From: Opisthocomus hoazin
Lineage: Eukaryota > Chordata > Aves > Opisthocomiformes > Opisthocomidae
Direction: 5' to 3'
DNA: 64,000 bases
NCBI RefSeq assembly: GCF_030867145.1
Contig: NC_134414.1
Coordinates: forward strand, 23,182,810-23,246,809
In this document: piece after piece, positions 1-12,640 of the stretch
Position numbering within the stretch: the stretch's first letter is position 1
Layout of the letters: every line of letters starts with the position of its first letter
Notes under the pieces: model-generated
Database searches by the model: none
The model's input: only the letters and a program-made list of their open reading frames with translations
What the model was told of the DNA's origin: nothing
Made by a program: the position numbers and the translations under genes

Positions 1-3000
1 CACTGTCCCTCAGAAATAATCTCCCCCTAAAGGAGAGGGGGTGCAGGGTACATGTCAGAGCTAGGGGCTGACCTTACTTTTGACTAATTCCCACCCTTTG
101 TCATGCGCATTACATGCCTGCAAAGGCACTATTAGAGTTCAGACAAAGTCTTCTCAGGTTTGCCAAGAACACTTTAATCTTTGATGCTTATCTGAGTAGG
201 CTTTGTTCTTCTCTATCTCTTGGAGCACACAAGGCATGGAAGAAACCTGCATTAGTTTACTTATTCACAGATAAGAGTGGGAAGAAGCCAGTGAGAGAAG
301 TCGGTGGCAAACACTGGAGCCTGGGGAGAGAAATTGCTAAAGGCGGTATTGGTGGAGCACCCATAAAGGCTGCAAAGTGCAAAGGGCAGTGCCAATGAAG
401 CCTGGGGAGAGGCTGGATGCCAACAGTGGGAGAAGGACTGATCCTGTACACCCCACAGAGGGAAGGGGAAGACATGGGAAGGGAGCGGTGGAATTAGAAT
501 TTCTGCTGTGCGTCGTTGGACTCCGTGACAGGACCCCAAGGGGAATGGAGGGGAGAGCAGGCAGTGTCCAAGAATGATGTATGATTCCTTCATGGAAAGT
601 CACCTGGATTCACATGGTTTGCATTGTTTTAATTTAATCCGAATAAACTACATTCTCATGTTCCTTTTGTCAATATTCAGATCACTGACTACGTGACTAA
701 TCCAGCAGAGTTTGCTGAGGTCTCAAGTGCAAGTCCTGAATCAGATTAAAAACAAGAATAGGATGATTCAGTATCGACCTGGTTGCACCTACGTATGCAT
801 CATATTAACCAAGCCATTTCTTGAATGCAAATATGTAATGGGAAACGGTTCCTCTTGCTAAGCTAATCAGAGACAAGGGAGTTGAACTGGGTTTCGGCAG
901 GAAGAGTCATAAGGAACTAAGGGGATGTGGTTAAAATAAAAAAGAAAAGCAGTGGCTATTACAAAGAGCTTTCCGGGCAGATGCTACAGTCAAGCCTGCA
1001 CCCACATGTTCCACCAACAGATCTACGCTGGATTGCAGCTGTGGCCTGGAGATCCTGTGTCTGTGTGGTGCTCTCTATCAGCTGCAACCCCAGGGCCCTT
1101 TGGGTGGCATCCCCATGGCCAGTGCTACTCCCCGGAGCAATGCCCCTGGGAACAGGCTTCTGAAGCCACATGGGATGCATCTGGGCAGTGTCCCAGGAAA
1201 TAAGGACAGGTCAGATTCTCAAATGCCCACTGTTTGTTTTTTCATTCCCTAGCTTCTCTGCATTCCCCATTTTTAGATTTTTTTCCTGGCAATTCAACTA
1301 CTCATCTAACAGCACTTGTCACTCATCCCATCAGGTGGCTCCTACACAGGTCGAAGCCAAGCAGTTCTTTGTTTATTTCTGGGTGTTGAAGAACAAGGCC
1401 TCCATCACCGCTGAGGGGTGAAGATAACTTGGCACTCTGCAAAGTGGTTATGCAGATAACTTGGAAAATGCTGAAAATCTGCTGATTTTTGGTGCCCATC
1501 TGCAGTCAGTGGGGCAGATAAAAAAGAGCACAGCGTGACAGGATGAGATAGTGATGCTGTTTGGGGAAAATCTACAGCACCTGCAGAGCTGTTGGGCACT
1601 GAAACACACAAAGCTACCTGCAAAGCTGGTACTAGTGTCCGTGTGTGGAGACAACATCAGGAGAGCTCCTGTCATGACAGAAAACCAAGCAGACAGCTGC
1701 ACGCTCGAGCTTGACTGCTGTTAGTCAATGGGCAACAATTTGGAGCTGGAAAGTCAACAGAAATTATGCAAGACTGTGAGGCTCTGCATTGTACAGGAAA
1801 TAATAAAGGAAGCTGAAGTAGGCTTCAGGAAGACCTGTTTGGCCAAGGGCCACTGAGTATATAATGAAAAAGGGTATATTCCCAGATTATACATGTACTG
1901 GGAAGGTCAATGGAAGCCTGCCACATAAAGTAACAGAGGTTGCACGTGGAAAGTACAAGCCAGGCGCACTTCAAAACAAAAAATAGATGTGGTAGCAGTA
2001 TCTGCCCAGGTCCACTCGTCTTCTCTGGGAGTAGTGCTTTTTGAGCGACAGCGTATGGTTCATCAATGTCTATGCTGGACACCAAACAGTATTAAGGAAG
2101 GATTCAGACACCGTCTTATTGATGTTCCACAAACTTGAAAAGGTACCAGCGATGATCTATAGGCTACCTCATACCTAAGAGGGAAATGTTACCAGCAGAG
2201 TAACTGTGAAGTCAGCTTGCTGGAATGAATCTGCTGACCTGAAACAAGCAGACACAAAAACAAATAGCGAAGTACACAAAAATGCTGTTGAGCTGAGGGC
2301 AGCTTCCTTTGTCAGGGGAAGACGGATCCTGCTTCCTGGGGTTTGGGGGAGGTGAGGCTGGGCTACGGCATGCTGCTGCTGCTTGGCAGGACTCTTCTGA
2401 GTTCTATGGCATGTGCATACCCCAGGGTGGTAGCACAAGTCTCAGGTAGTGTGTTTGGTATGTAAAATCTGGTAAATAAACACATGAGTAAAAACAGGGG
2501 AAAAATTAGATACCTTGCTAGCATAAGTAAAAAACCCAAAAGAACTTTTTACTAAAATAATTCTTCTGCGATTGACTAAAATGTTCATGGACCAGTGAGT
2601 GTGACCCTTTTTATGCCCAAATTTTTCTGGGTTTGCTATGTTCCCTTGCTTAATTTCTACAGGTGATAAGCAAATGTTTGGTAGAAATAGACGGACTTTT
2701 AATATTTAAGGGCTAGATAATGATCAATGCTTATGATTTATGACCCCCACTGATAAAATTGGTCTACAATTGGAGATAACAGCTAGGGACTGAACCAATA
2801 GTTCATTAAATGAGTTAGTTAGTAATTTATGACAGTATAAATAATTGTGAACAGCCATGGGAAGGGTGAAGAGGTTGTTGTTTTGTATTCAGTGAAGTTT
2901 CGTAGCCCTTGTCTGTAACAGGTTGGAAATGGATAAGGATGTTGGCTCTTCCCCAGCTTTGTGCAATAAGAGGTGGAGAACACTTTGAACATGGCAGTAT

Positions 3001-6000
3001 CCTTGGGGTACGAAGGCTGCTGGTGAAGAAACCCCTGGAACTCTTCCCCTGGTAGGCTGGATTGTCTGTCTGCTATTTTAGACTCTCTCTAACATTCTTG
3101 TGAACTTACATTTGTGCTTCCCAGTCCTGGCTTTCCTAATAGCCCCTTTTCCTTGCCTGAAGGACAGTTTCTTCTCAGTCCTGTCACTCTCCTCAGTCTT
3201 TTGGTCAGCAGCTGCCACAGGCTGGAAAAAATGAGAACTTGTCTCACTTCTGCGTTTCTTTTTGTTGAGGAGCAAGATGTCACCAGTATGTAGAATACTC
3301 CCAGAGTGAAGAAAGACTGTTCCCTGGGCCTGACTCAGGCAGCGGAAGGTAACTTCCAAGCTCTTTGGGGAGATGGTTGTATTGGCTGATTTGGAAGGAA
3401 AAGATAAGCTGCAAACTGCCAGGATCTTCCCTGAAATATCTCTCCAGGATTTCTGTGCAGCTGCAGGTGTGTTTGAGCTGTACACAACCAGGGAAAGGAG
3501 CTCAGGAGGTTACCAAGTCTACCCTTAGACTGAATCAGCTGGACTTGGACCAGGCCAAAGGGAACAGATCATTCAGGAGTGGAGAAGTAATTACTGCTAA
3601 ATTAATGTAAGGAAGGAGTCCTAGATTTCCAGCTCCAAAGGGTGGTGGAGCCCCAGGGAAGGTAATGTTCCAGGTACCAATGTCTCTCCTCCACCTTGCT
3701 TGTCAACATGCTGCTAATGGCAGAAGTCCCAGCAGAGCCCATGGCAGACATCTGTGGGAAGGGATCCTGTAGACACAGAAGAAACAGAGCTATTGTGCCA
3801 AGAAATGACAAAGAGCCACACAGCATCTCCTCAGAAATGCCACTGAGATTGTTCCCAAGCAATGTATGCATGCAGGATTATGAAAACTCCAGGCACAGAC
3901 AAGAAATACCCCTTTCAACCAACACCCCAAGAGAAGGAAAAATGAACCCTCTTTGATCAGGAACACTTCTGCCTCTGCTCTCCACTTTATTCAAGTACAC
4001 CGTAAAGGGATTTGCTTCAGACAGGGAAAGGTGGACATCCAAGAAAACCACTGTCTTTTGCAATGTTTGCGTTACCCGTGTACTCTCAGTACTCACTGCT
4101 AAAAGTCAAGAGTTCCAGCTAAGCAGGTACTTTGTGACTTGCTGGCATATTTTAATAGGTCAGTAGATAATTTCTTCTGTTAAGAAATATATTTCTGACC
4201 GGTTGCTGCTCCCTCTTATTTGAGTTGCTTTCTCAGCACCGAAACATGCCTGCTGCTAAGTGGTTCCTGTATGAACTTTTTAGAGTAACTGGTGGGTGGC
4301 AGAATAAATTGACTATGGGGGAAAAAAAAAATTTATTGCTTTGTTATCTGACTACATAAAAGGGTCATATTTTCAAAGAGAGCTTGGAGGGATTCGGGGC
4401 ACCCTCAAGGGAAGATGGCCAAACCCCACACACTGAGTGCATGCAGTGTTGTGTTAGCTGGGACTTCCTTACCAGACCCACTCTTGGCTCAGCCCACAGC
4501 CGCCCATGCCCGTAGCTCTGTCCCGCACCTCCTGTGTCCCTGCTCCCCAGCACAGTCACATACACTCCGGTGTGTCACGCCGGCTGCCCACAGCTGCCGC
4601 GAGGGAGATGATGGCTGTGCTAGGATGCCCTCCAGGAGATAGCTCCCATCCCTTTTGGCAGACTCATTTTTGTCCCATGCTGCTCTGTCTGACCCCAGCA
4701 GCAGCCCCGGGCTCGCAGTCCCTCTGCTGCTTACACCTCGATTTCCCTCTTCTCCCCACCTGTATGTGCAGCCCTTTCCCAATGTGGCACCATGAAGGAC
4801 TGGGATGTCTTTCCTGGTCATGGCAGCACAGGGAAACTGGGCGTTGGGCTGTCTTGGCACATAGCGATGCCCGCTTTCTTGTACAAGTAAAAAGCAGGAA
4901 AGGCCATTTTGCAGATATGCTGGGCTTTCAGAGAAAATGGAGAGGAGGGGAAGAGAGGCAAATTGCAGGTCTTGGTGACTGTGGGCTTCAAAACCAAAAG
5001 GAGATGAGACATTGCCAGGAGGCATTCACCCCTTTGGGCTGGCACGGGGAACAGAGCGGCCCTGCTGGCGCTTGCACCGTGCAGGCTGGCTGACGGCCTG
5101 AGTTGTACAAGGGAGCGTTGGCTGGACAACAGAAAAATTGGATTAAAACAGCCTTACAGCAACTCTGTACATGTCTAACTTGTGGAAAAAATGTAAAATA
5201 AATCAGGCCTAAACCACACAAGATGTTTTACTTGCTAGGTATTTTATTGTTCTGGGTAGAGTGTCAGGCAAGGGTGCTCGTAAATCAGTTGCAGTAGTTT
5301 CTATTATTTCAAAAGAGATAGAATCAACTGGAAATTATTCTTATTGACAGTATTTATGTGAAGCTACAAGGAAATTCCAGGTAAGATCAGAATGTGCAGA
5401 GTTTCCAGTTCCCGCCAGAGATTGCAATTGCTGTTGAAACACTTTATTTCCCAACCTCAACCCGCGATCTCAGGTGAGGTCATTCTTCCCTATGTCAAGA
5501 CATGTTTCATTGTTGTGTAGCCTATTGTACATCCTGGGAACAGGTATTTTGCCTGCAAATCAGCAAAATACACATGCATGTCTATAACTTCAGAGACACG
5601 GAATGTTGGCATAAAACCCAAGACTGTTCATGCCCTTTTAGCTATGCAGAGCTCCAGCTGACCTGCTTAATTGGATTTGCATCGCTTTTTTCTTTTCCAC
5701 AGCGGTCAGTACACTTCCAGCACTACCCACTAGTGTAATGGCACTGCCTGCTGATGTGAAAATCACAGCAAGATCGCCAAAATCATTTAAATTCATTTTT
5801 CTTCTTCTTTTTGCTCGTTTGATATGTGCTGTGGCAAAGTTGTGGCCACAGTTTGGCTTCAGGAATAAAACAACTTGTGCTCCCTTCGAATTTCCAGAGA
5901 GCGAAGGCAGATATGGGGAAAGTTGCCTAAATACTTTCCAATAAGCCCTAGAAGCTTCCAGCCAGATTTCTGAAATCCAGCACTTTGTGGTAAGCATTAC

Positions 6001-6303
6001 ATTTCTACACCACACCCCAGGACAGCTAGGGAGGGCTCGTGAGCTGTGCTAACGGAGGGGCGTACCCTCAGCGCTCTCTCCTGAGGTTAGACCATCCCTT
6101 TGGATGTGGAGCCCAGGAGCTGCTCCCTTGGCATGGAAGACACTCCCGCAGCTTTTCCTACCAAAAGCTGAGCAGCTTGCTTTCTTCTCAGAGCAGCTGC
6201 TGGTGCTGATGATTTCATGTAAAATGCAGAACCCCACATCAGGATCCCCTCTTTTTTTCACACCTGCCTTGTTTATAGAACAACTTTTGGCTATGCCTAC
6301 GTT

Positions 6304-6360
6304 GCATTACACTGTAGTGCATGACACCATATTACAGCACACAGCCTTGCAATATGGTGT
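6304..6360. repeat. Two adjacent short inverted repeats
   Basis: ACACCATATT at 6324-6333 and AATATGGTGT at 6351-6360 are perfect 10-bp reverse complements around a 17-nt spacer. Just before, 6304-6320 folds as an 8-bp stem (one G·T) with a one-base loop. No open frame or target duplication was identified. It could be a remnant of a small inverted-repeat element or chance. Confidence 0.6.
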
Positions 6361-7606
6361 TTACAGACTGAGGCTATGGCTACAGACATTAGCAACCACT
6401 GCAGCCCAACCAGAGCAGCCTGTAAAAACACCTCGTGCTGAGGACCCAGCAGTCACACCGCACACATCTCTAGAGGGTTTGCTTCGGGCCAGTCCCCACG
6501 GACTGACTGCTGGCACAGCTGGAGCATCAGGGCTGTGCTCTGGGAGCGGGTTTTCCAGTTCTGCTCAATCCAGAAGAGACCCAGGCTGACTCCTCCATGC
6601 GAACCAAAAACACCGCAGTGGAGGTAATCAGGCAATTCACTTCGGCAACATGTTCCTGTCCCTGGTTAAAACGCTGGTGTAGAAACTTCCTTAGGTTTTC
6701 CCAAACTCACCCAAGACTTGGAGATTTTTGCTTTGCTTGATCTGAGAGGACTCAAACCTCTTTCTCCTACTCCCTACACAATGCTGAGCCCAGGCTGATG
6801 TTGGTGTCCACCTCTCCCATAGAATTTATTCAGCTGGGCGGAGAGGAACAAAAGTCAGCACAGCAGAAGGACACAGGGAGGGAACGAGATAATTTGTGGG
6901 AGAATTTTTCCTAAGGATAAGAGGACTCAGCTGAGAAAACACTCTGGAGTCTCTGCTCCCAGCATTGTTTATGCATTTTACATTAAACACTGAATAAAAA
7001 GCTGCAAATATGGTTCAGAAGTAGCATTACGCTTTCCTAGCTGCCAATCTTAACGACCAGATGAGTCAGGACCTGCCTTGCATGCTCCCTGTCCCTCTGT
7101 GCAGTGTCCCACAGGAGTGAAGAGTGTCTCTTCTTCCTTCCCTCCCCACACAACCTCGGGAAGGAGAGATGTGGGATTGGTGGAGCTGTGGGATCGAACC
7201 CTGCATTTTAAAGGAAATAAAGGTCTGGGTCTCCCCCTTGCTGGGAGACAGACATACCCAGAGGGACAGATCCAGCCAGCTCCCTCAGGAGAGGAGGTGT
7301 TCTGTGAGGTGCCAGATCGTGCCCAAGCACACACAGGCATGTCTGCAGCACACTGACAAACTCTTTCGGGGGACGTCGGCAGCTCCTGGTTCATGGATCC
7401 CAGGTGGGTTTGTGGTGCAGAAGGGACGGGGTGTCCTGAGGGCACCCTGCAGCTGTGCCAGGGGCTGCGGGCAAAAGCTTCCAGAGGTGCCTCGCTGAAG
7501 TGTGTCCTGAGGAACCACATTACGTGTGTCCACGCAAGTGGAAAAGTGACCTCCCAAGCACGGGTTGTTTTCTGGAGTGAAAAATTAAGAAATTCCTCCA
7601 AAAATT

Positions 7607-7690
7607 GATAGTTAATCCCCAAAATAACACCTATCCATGCTTTTTTGCTTTTTTTGGGGATAGTTAATCCCCAAAATAATATACCTATCC
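7607..7690. repeat. Short direct duplication, 30-32 bp units 52 bp apart
   Basis: 7607-7636 and 7659-7690 share GATAGTTAATCCCCAAAATA and a CCTATCC end, differing by a 2-bp length change and a few bases. The intervening sequence is T-rich. The second copy begins inside a small palindrome (GGGGAT ... ATCCCC). Confidence 0.8.
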
Positions 7691-8686
7691 AGTGCTGCTG
7701 GGCTTGGCTAGTGCTGAGAGTTTATCCAATGTTCAAATTGGCTTAGCAGCACTGATGGCTTACCAAATTAAGCTAAAATAATGCATGCAAGCTTTAGACT
7801 ACTTGAAGCATATCTGCCACAGGAATTTTCCAGGAATTTATCAAGGTAAATAAGATGAATTGGTTAATCCAAACAACCTTTCTGCTATAGAAAAAGCCCA
7901 AGCAAAACCAGAGAGCCCTTATCTTTCAAGCATGCCATGTCAGACAAATACACCTCAGGTATGACCCAGGTGAATTTGATTCTGCTTCAGATTTGCAGAC
8001 TGGGCTGTGTGACCTCTGATTTACTTTTTAGCTTGGTTTGTGTGTGTGGAAAAAATTTCTTCCTAACAGATGCCTTAGGAAAAAAAAGCATTTGCTGCTG
8101 GTTTTTAGTCATGTTTAATAGGTGGTTATTCTTCAGCGATTACTTTTTAAGTGATCAGTTGGATAATGCCTCCCAGCAATGTGGTGAAAGAGGCTGTATA
8201 ATACCAGAACTGCTGAAAAAAAAAACCAAACCCAAGAGTGAGAGTTAGCTTGCTCCGGAGTAAATGAAGCTGGTGAATCATGTGTGAACCAGGTGATGTC
8301 GCAAGGCCATTCAGGCCTGGAGATGCGGCTGTATCCTCCTTTGGGTCCATCCTGCTCCAGAGACAGACAGCGGCAGGGCTGAAGAGCTCCCTTGGTTCAT
8401 GAGTAGCTGGTACAATGTCTTTGACTGCCAAAACCTTTGATTGTCAATCAATGTTTTCCTACAGAGTGATAAAGGGGTTAGATAGGTTTTGGGATGAAAT
8501 CCAAGAGATTATTTAGGTGCTTGATAGGTTTTAAATACATTACAGACACCTAAGTTCAATGCTGCAGTAATGAAAGCCCCCACCCAGTTGCCACCCATCC
8601 CTCCAGGCACTTGAATTCACTGTGTGCTTTCTGCTGACTCCCAAGCTCATGAGGTGCCCACAGGTCCTCTTTTCAGTGTCACAGGA

Positions 8687-8704
8687 GGGGGGGGGGGGGG
8701 GGGG
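8687..8704. repeat. Poly-G run of 18
   Basis: Eighteen consecutive G on the plus strand. Such tracts are unstable, can form quadruplex structures and are prone to length error in sequencing. Confidence 0.95.
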
Positions 8705-11700
8705 TGAACCATACCAACCCCACCTCGGTGTGGGGGAAAAATACCGGAGGGAGAAAGTGTGGGCAGCAGTTTGGCAGGCCAGGCTCTGCCTCCGCAGGAA
8801 GGACCAGGGGGCTGCCAGCAGGCCCAGCGTGGATGTGTGCTTTGCAATAAGCGGTGGATAACCACAAAAATAATCTTGGGATCAGGGTTATTCCCCTTGG
8901 CTGTGAGGAGTGTTCCCCTTTCATTCCTAATTCCTGTGAAATATCACACAGTCAGCGCAGTTCCACGTCATCGGTTTCAGGTGTCTGTGACGAGTAAAAA
9001 AGTTATTCTTATCGATGTCCCTTTTTTTCCTTACAGTGGCCAAGAAACAGGACAGTGTCTGTGGCTGTCACCCCTCAGCTCTGCTGGGTGCAGGCACACC
9101 GTCCAGCTCCATGCCAGAAGGCAAGCGTGTCTCCAAGAGCAAGTCCCTCGAGTCTCTGACCCGCCGTGGATAGTTGAACCTGCCAACCGCCTGCCAGTGT
9201 GACTGGGTGACAGAATTATCAATTTTGTTATTCATTTCCTTCTTTATACCTCTAAATATTTTGCTGTATAAACTCCTGAAGCAGTTCAGGCCACTGGAAA
9301 CCAGGGAGTTGGATGAGGAGTTCAAACTTTTCCTTGAAGTTCATTTTATTTTCCATCTATCACCTACCATTGTGTGGCTGCTAAAATCATCTTTCCCCAG
9401 AGTGCTGTAATTCTTCTCTGAACTCGAATAATTCACTCTCATCATCTGATGATTTTGTCCTCTGTCAGCCTCTTATGGTGAAAATATCCCTTTAAACATA
9501 AATAATTCTCAGGGGTGCCAAAAGAAAACTGAATCTTCAACCCAGACTTTAAAGCATTTGCTGGGAATTCTGATTTTTGCTGCATTTTTTCTGCATTAAC
9601 ACAAACTAATACTGTTATTATTTCTCCCTCCAGCTGAGGAACCATGGGGTTGGAGCCATGTTCAGACCCATCCGGGCAGCTGCGGTGTGCAAGACATCAG
9701 CGCTGCTGCTCGCTGCTCAAGTCTTATCTGCGCTGGGAAACTTTGCAGGGACTGGAGAATTAGTTAAATTTTGGCTAGATAAGAAACAGGAAACTGAGTA
9801 ACCGTGGTGCATGGCATTTTTTTTCAGACAGCCTGTTAAAGATCTGTCGGATGTTTTTAAACTGGTTTCTGTCATCCCCTGCTGAACACCTACTGTGTGC
9901 CTACCTGGGAGATGTTCTGATTAAACCCAAGGCATCAGCCCTAGTAACAGGACTAAATTCTCCCTCCTGTGTCACCCGAGTCTGGCTGAAACTGCAAAAG
10001 TCTGTCCAGGTTTCGCTGTTGTGAACTTCAGCCCCAGGGAAACAGGGGGAATTTTACCGGAGCCACAGGGCTCACCAGTTGCTTTTCTTTCCAGGCTTTT
10101 CATGTATCGCAAGCAGCATCAAAGGACACAGTCCGATTCTTTCTTGAGGTCATCATCACACTTTATACGATGCTGTTGTCATCGTTATTTAATAATTGCC
10201 TAAATTTTCCAGACTTCCTCAAGACATCATTGAGAGAGACCCCTGGCCTGAGAAGTGCGTCGCATCAAAGATAATGAGGGGGTGGTGGTATAAGATACCA
10301 TGAGAAATTAGATCAGCCAGGATTCCACTATGGTTTTGGTAATACAGGAAGGCTGCACCACGCTGCGCTGGAGAGTTAAGATCATATCCAGCGCTGCCCC
10401 TAGGTCTGGAGGAAGTAAAACAGCCTAACTGCCATGGATCGGGAGTCCTGGCAGGGTGTAAAACCTGCCTGCTTTAATGGTCTCGCCTCTCCAAGATCCT
10501 CTGCTTCCTGGGCTCGTACACAAGTACAGTTGTTGGTAGCGGCTACCCAACATCCAAGCCAGGGGAGAAAAAAGGCCGTTGGATTTTTTAAGGGCCAAAG
10601 CACTTTAGGGCACTCTCCCCCTCCTTCTCTAAGTAATAAACTAATTTCTGTGGCCACCAGCAAACCACTGGCTTGAGTAAAAATCACTGGAAACAGCTAA
10701 AATGACTGTGAGAGCATGACGGCAGGCCAGCGCGGGCGGCTGGGTCCACACGGCACGGAGGTGGCATCACTGCCTGCGGTGGGTGCGCACGGCCCTGAAA
10801 GGGAATCGTTTAGCCAGTTCGCAGATCTGCTGCGAGGAGGCAATCGCTGCCGCGTGAAATGGGGCCTGATGTCGCAAAAGGGCTGCGCAGAAAGCGGCTG
10901 AGTGGTATTGCCGTGTTTTTAAGGAGTGACACCCTTCCTACAGGCCTGGCCCAAGCCCGCTGGGATCAACAGGGATTTGCTGAGTGACAGGGAGGCCCTT
11001 GAACACCTGCAAGCTTGCAGAAAGTGCCAACATGATTTTCATGGCACTGACGGGTGGGGGAAGGCTGAAGAAGTTCTGGCGTAGAGGGGTGACCCGGTGG
11101 CACGGGCAGGTGGTAGCTGGGTGGTGACGAGATGCAGGGAGCGGCACTCCTGTCCGTACGCCTCTTGGCAGGGGTGAAGCAGGGTGCTGACTGGCGCCCT
11201 TGCTAGGACTTGATGGCTGAGTCAGGGCTCTGCAAGAACCTCTCCCTGTGTCCTCCTCCCACGGACCCACCTGCCCACCGCGCTGTGTGTCAGACAAAGC
11301 GCTGGGTGCTCCTGCATGGAGAAACCCACCCGAGGCACCCAGCTGTGCATGCGCGCCGAAGCAGCACCCACACTCCACAGCTAGCACCCAGGGCGCGCGG
11401 CTAAGTAATTGCAGAAGTGTTATTTGCAACCCACCCTCATATTTTTTGGTGAAGCTGGCCAATTTTTGGCTTCTGCAGAAGTTGGAAAGGAGGCCGTTCA
11501 CGTTTAGGTCCCTAACCTGAGAAACTCAAGGCTGAAAACACAGGGCTGTGCAGGGAGACAGGCACGCAGTGCCTCTCGCAGGGAAAAGGCTGCGGCAACA
11601 GCAGCGCTCTCGCCGCACTCAGTGGTGCAAAGTCCCTACAAGGATGTTTGCTGAGGTGGAGATGGCCTCTGCCCATGGGCCACCCAAGGGCAGAGCGGTG

Positions 11701-12204
11701 GCCACTACGGTGTAGGATCTCAGATCCAACAGTCCCTCTGGCTTCAGAGGCTGTGCTCTCTGAGAGCACAGCAGAGATTTGTCCACAATGATCGCACACC
11801 GAGCACCTTCACCAGCTACAGTTCCCATCAGCAACGTGCATGGAGCACACTTAAACGCGTGCCCCTCCACCTTCCCACCACGGCAAGAGCAGCTCACTGA
11901 GCACCCTGCAACAAGAACGACCAACAGCGTCATTGGTCTTAACCCAGGTCCCCAGCTACTCCTCTTGCTGCAAATCAGTAAACAGTCTATGCACTAGAAG
12001 TCGAGCTGTGAGGGATCGTCACTCAGGTACACGCGACAGGGACTGGCTCTTGGGCACCTCCCCACCTTGCTGTAGCAAGGCAGCGCGTGCTACTTTATGA
12101 AGAGCAGAAATCGTTTTATTTCAGGAGCAGAGCAATAAAGCCTTGGTTCAGTAAGGGAAATAGAGGTATCAGCGGCAACAGAAAAACACAGCAAACAACT
12201 GGGA

Positions 12205-12640
12205 GCAGAGGTCTGCCCGGCGCTGGCTGTGGCGGTGCTTTCTGGCACGCTGTCGCGGGGTGAGGGTGGGCGAGGCGCTGGGCCGGCACGGCACGGCACA
12301 CACTGGCACCCTCTGCTCAGCGCCGGGGCTGGGGAAGCCGGGTTGGCTCCGACCTGGCAGCAGGAGCTGGTGGGTGCGGGCAGTGGGACAGGGTGGGCAG
12401 CCTCACTGCGCGAAAGGCGGAGAGCGGGCGCAGGGCATCCCGCCACTGGTCTCACTCGCTTTGAGCGGTTCGGCACGCAGGGTTGCTGGGAAGGGTTGCG
12501 GTCCGTGGAAAAACAAAGCCACAGTTGCGGGGGGGGCCTGGGCTGAGGAGGAGAGAGATGGAGGAGGGCAGGCACTGGAGTCAAGCGCTGTTGCGTGCAG
12601 TGGGAGCAGAGTCCGGCAGCCGCTGCTGCCGCTCACCTGG
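12205..12640. promoter_or_regulatory. Second CpG-rich block, no gene assigned
   Basis: Roughly 28 CpG can be counted by eye in about 280 bp (12,210-12,490), well above the flanks, inside a broader GC-rich stretch of about 10.9-14.3 kb. No start codon or exon of a recognised gene adjoins it. The open frames on both strands here (for example 12090-12584 minus) look like GC-driven chance frames. It lies about 2.6 kb beyond the GJB6 polyadenylation signal, where an upstream promoter of a GJB2 orthologue or a non-coding transcript could sit, but nothing in the sequence proves either. Confidence 0.4.

Larger units (their letters stand above)
1..12200. other. Intergenic DNA downstream of GJB6, no gene recognised
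   Basis: No open frame here resembles a known protein, and none shows connexin motifs on either strand. The frames of 160-195 codons (4489-5025 minus, 4506-5093 plus, 7050-7622 minus, 10938-11501 minus) overlap one another or lie in GC-rich patches and lack recognisable domains. Small features are a hairpin pair at 6304-6360, a short duplication at 7607-7690 and an 18-G run at 8687-8704. I see no CR1 copy in this stretch. Confidence 0.6.

Noticed and set aside
4489-5093. Overlapping 178- and 195-codon frames on opposite strands
   Set aside because: Both strands are open over the same DNA, with no domain, signal peptide or splice context. Consistent with a GC-rich patch.
7187-7197. tRNA B-box-like GGTTCGATCC on the minus strand
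   Set aside because: No T-stem pairing, no A box and no anticodon arm at the right distance.
7050-7622. 190-codon minus-strand frame
   Set aside because: No recognisable domain; several overlapping frames on both strands, and it runs into the short duplication.
10938-11501. 187-codon minus-strand frame
   Set aside because: Low-complexity composition in a GC-rich stretch, no family resemblance, no exon boundaries supporting it.
12090-12584. 164-codon minus-strand frame in the second CpG block
   Set aside because: Proline/serine/alanine-rich, with opposite strand frames open as well; no connexin or other motif.
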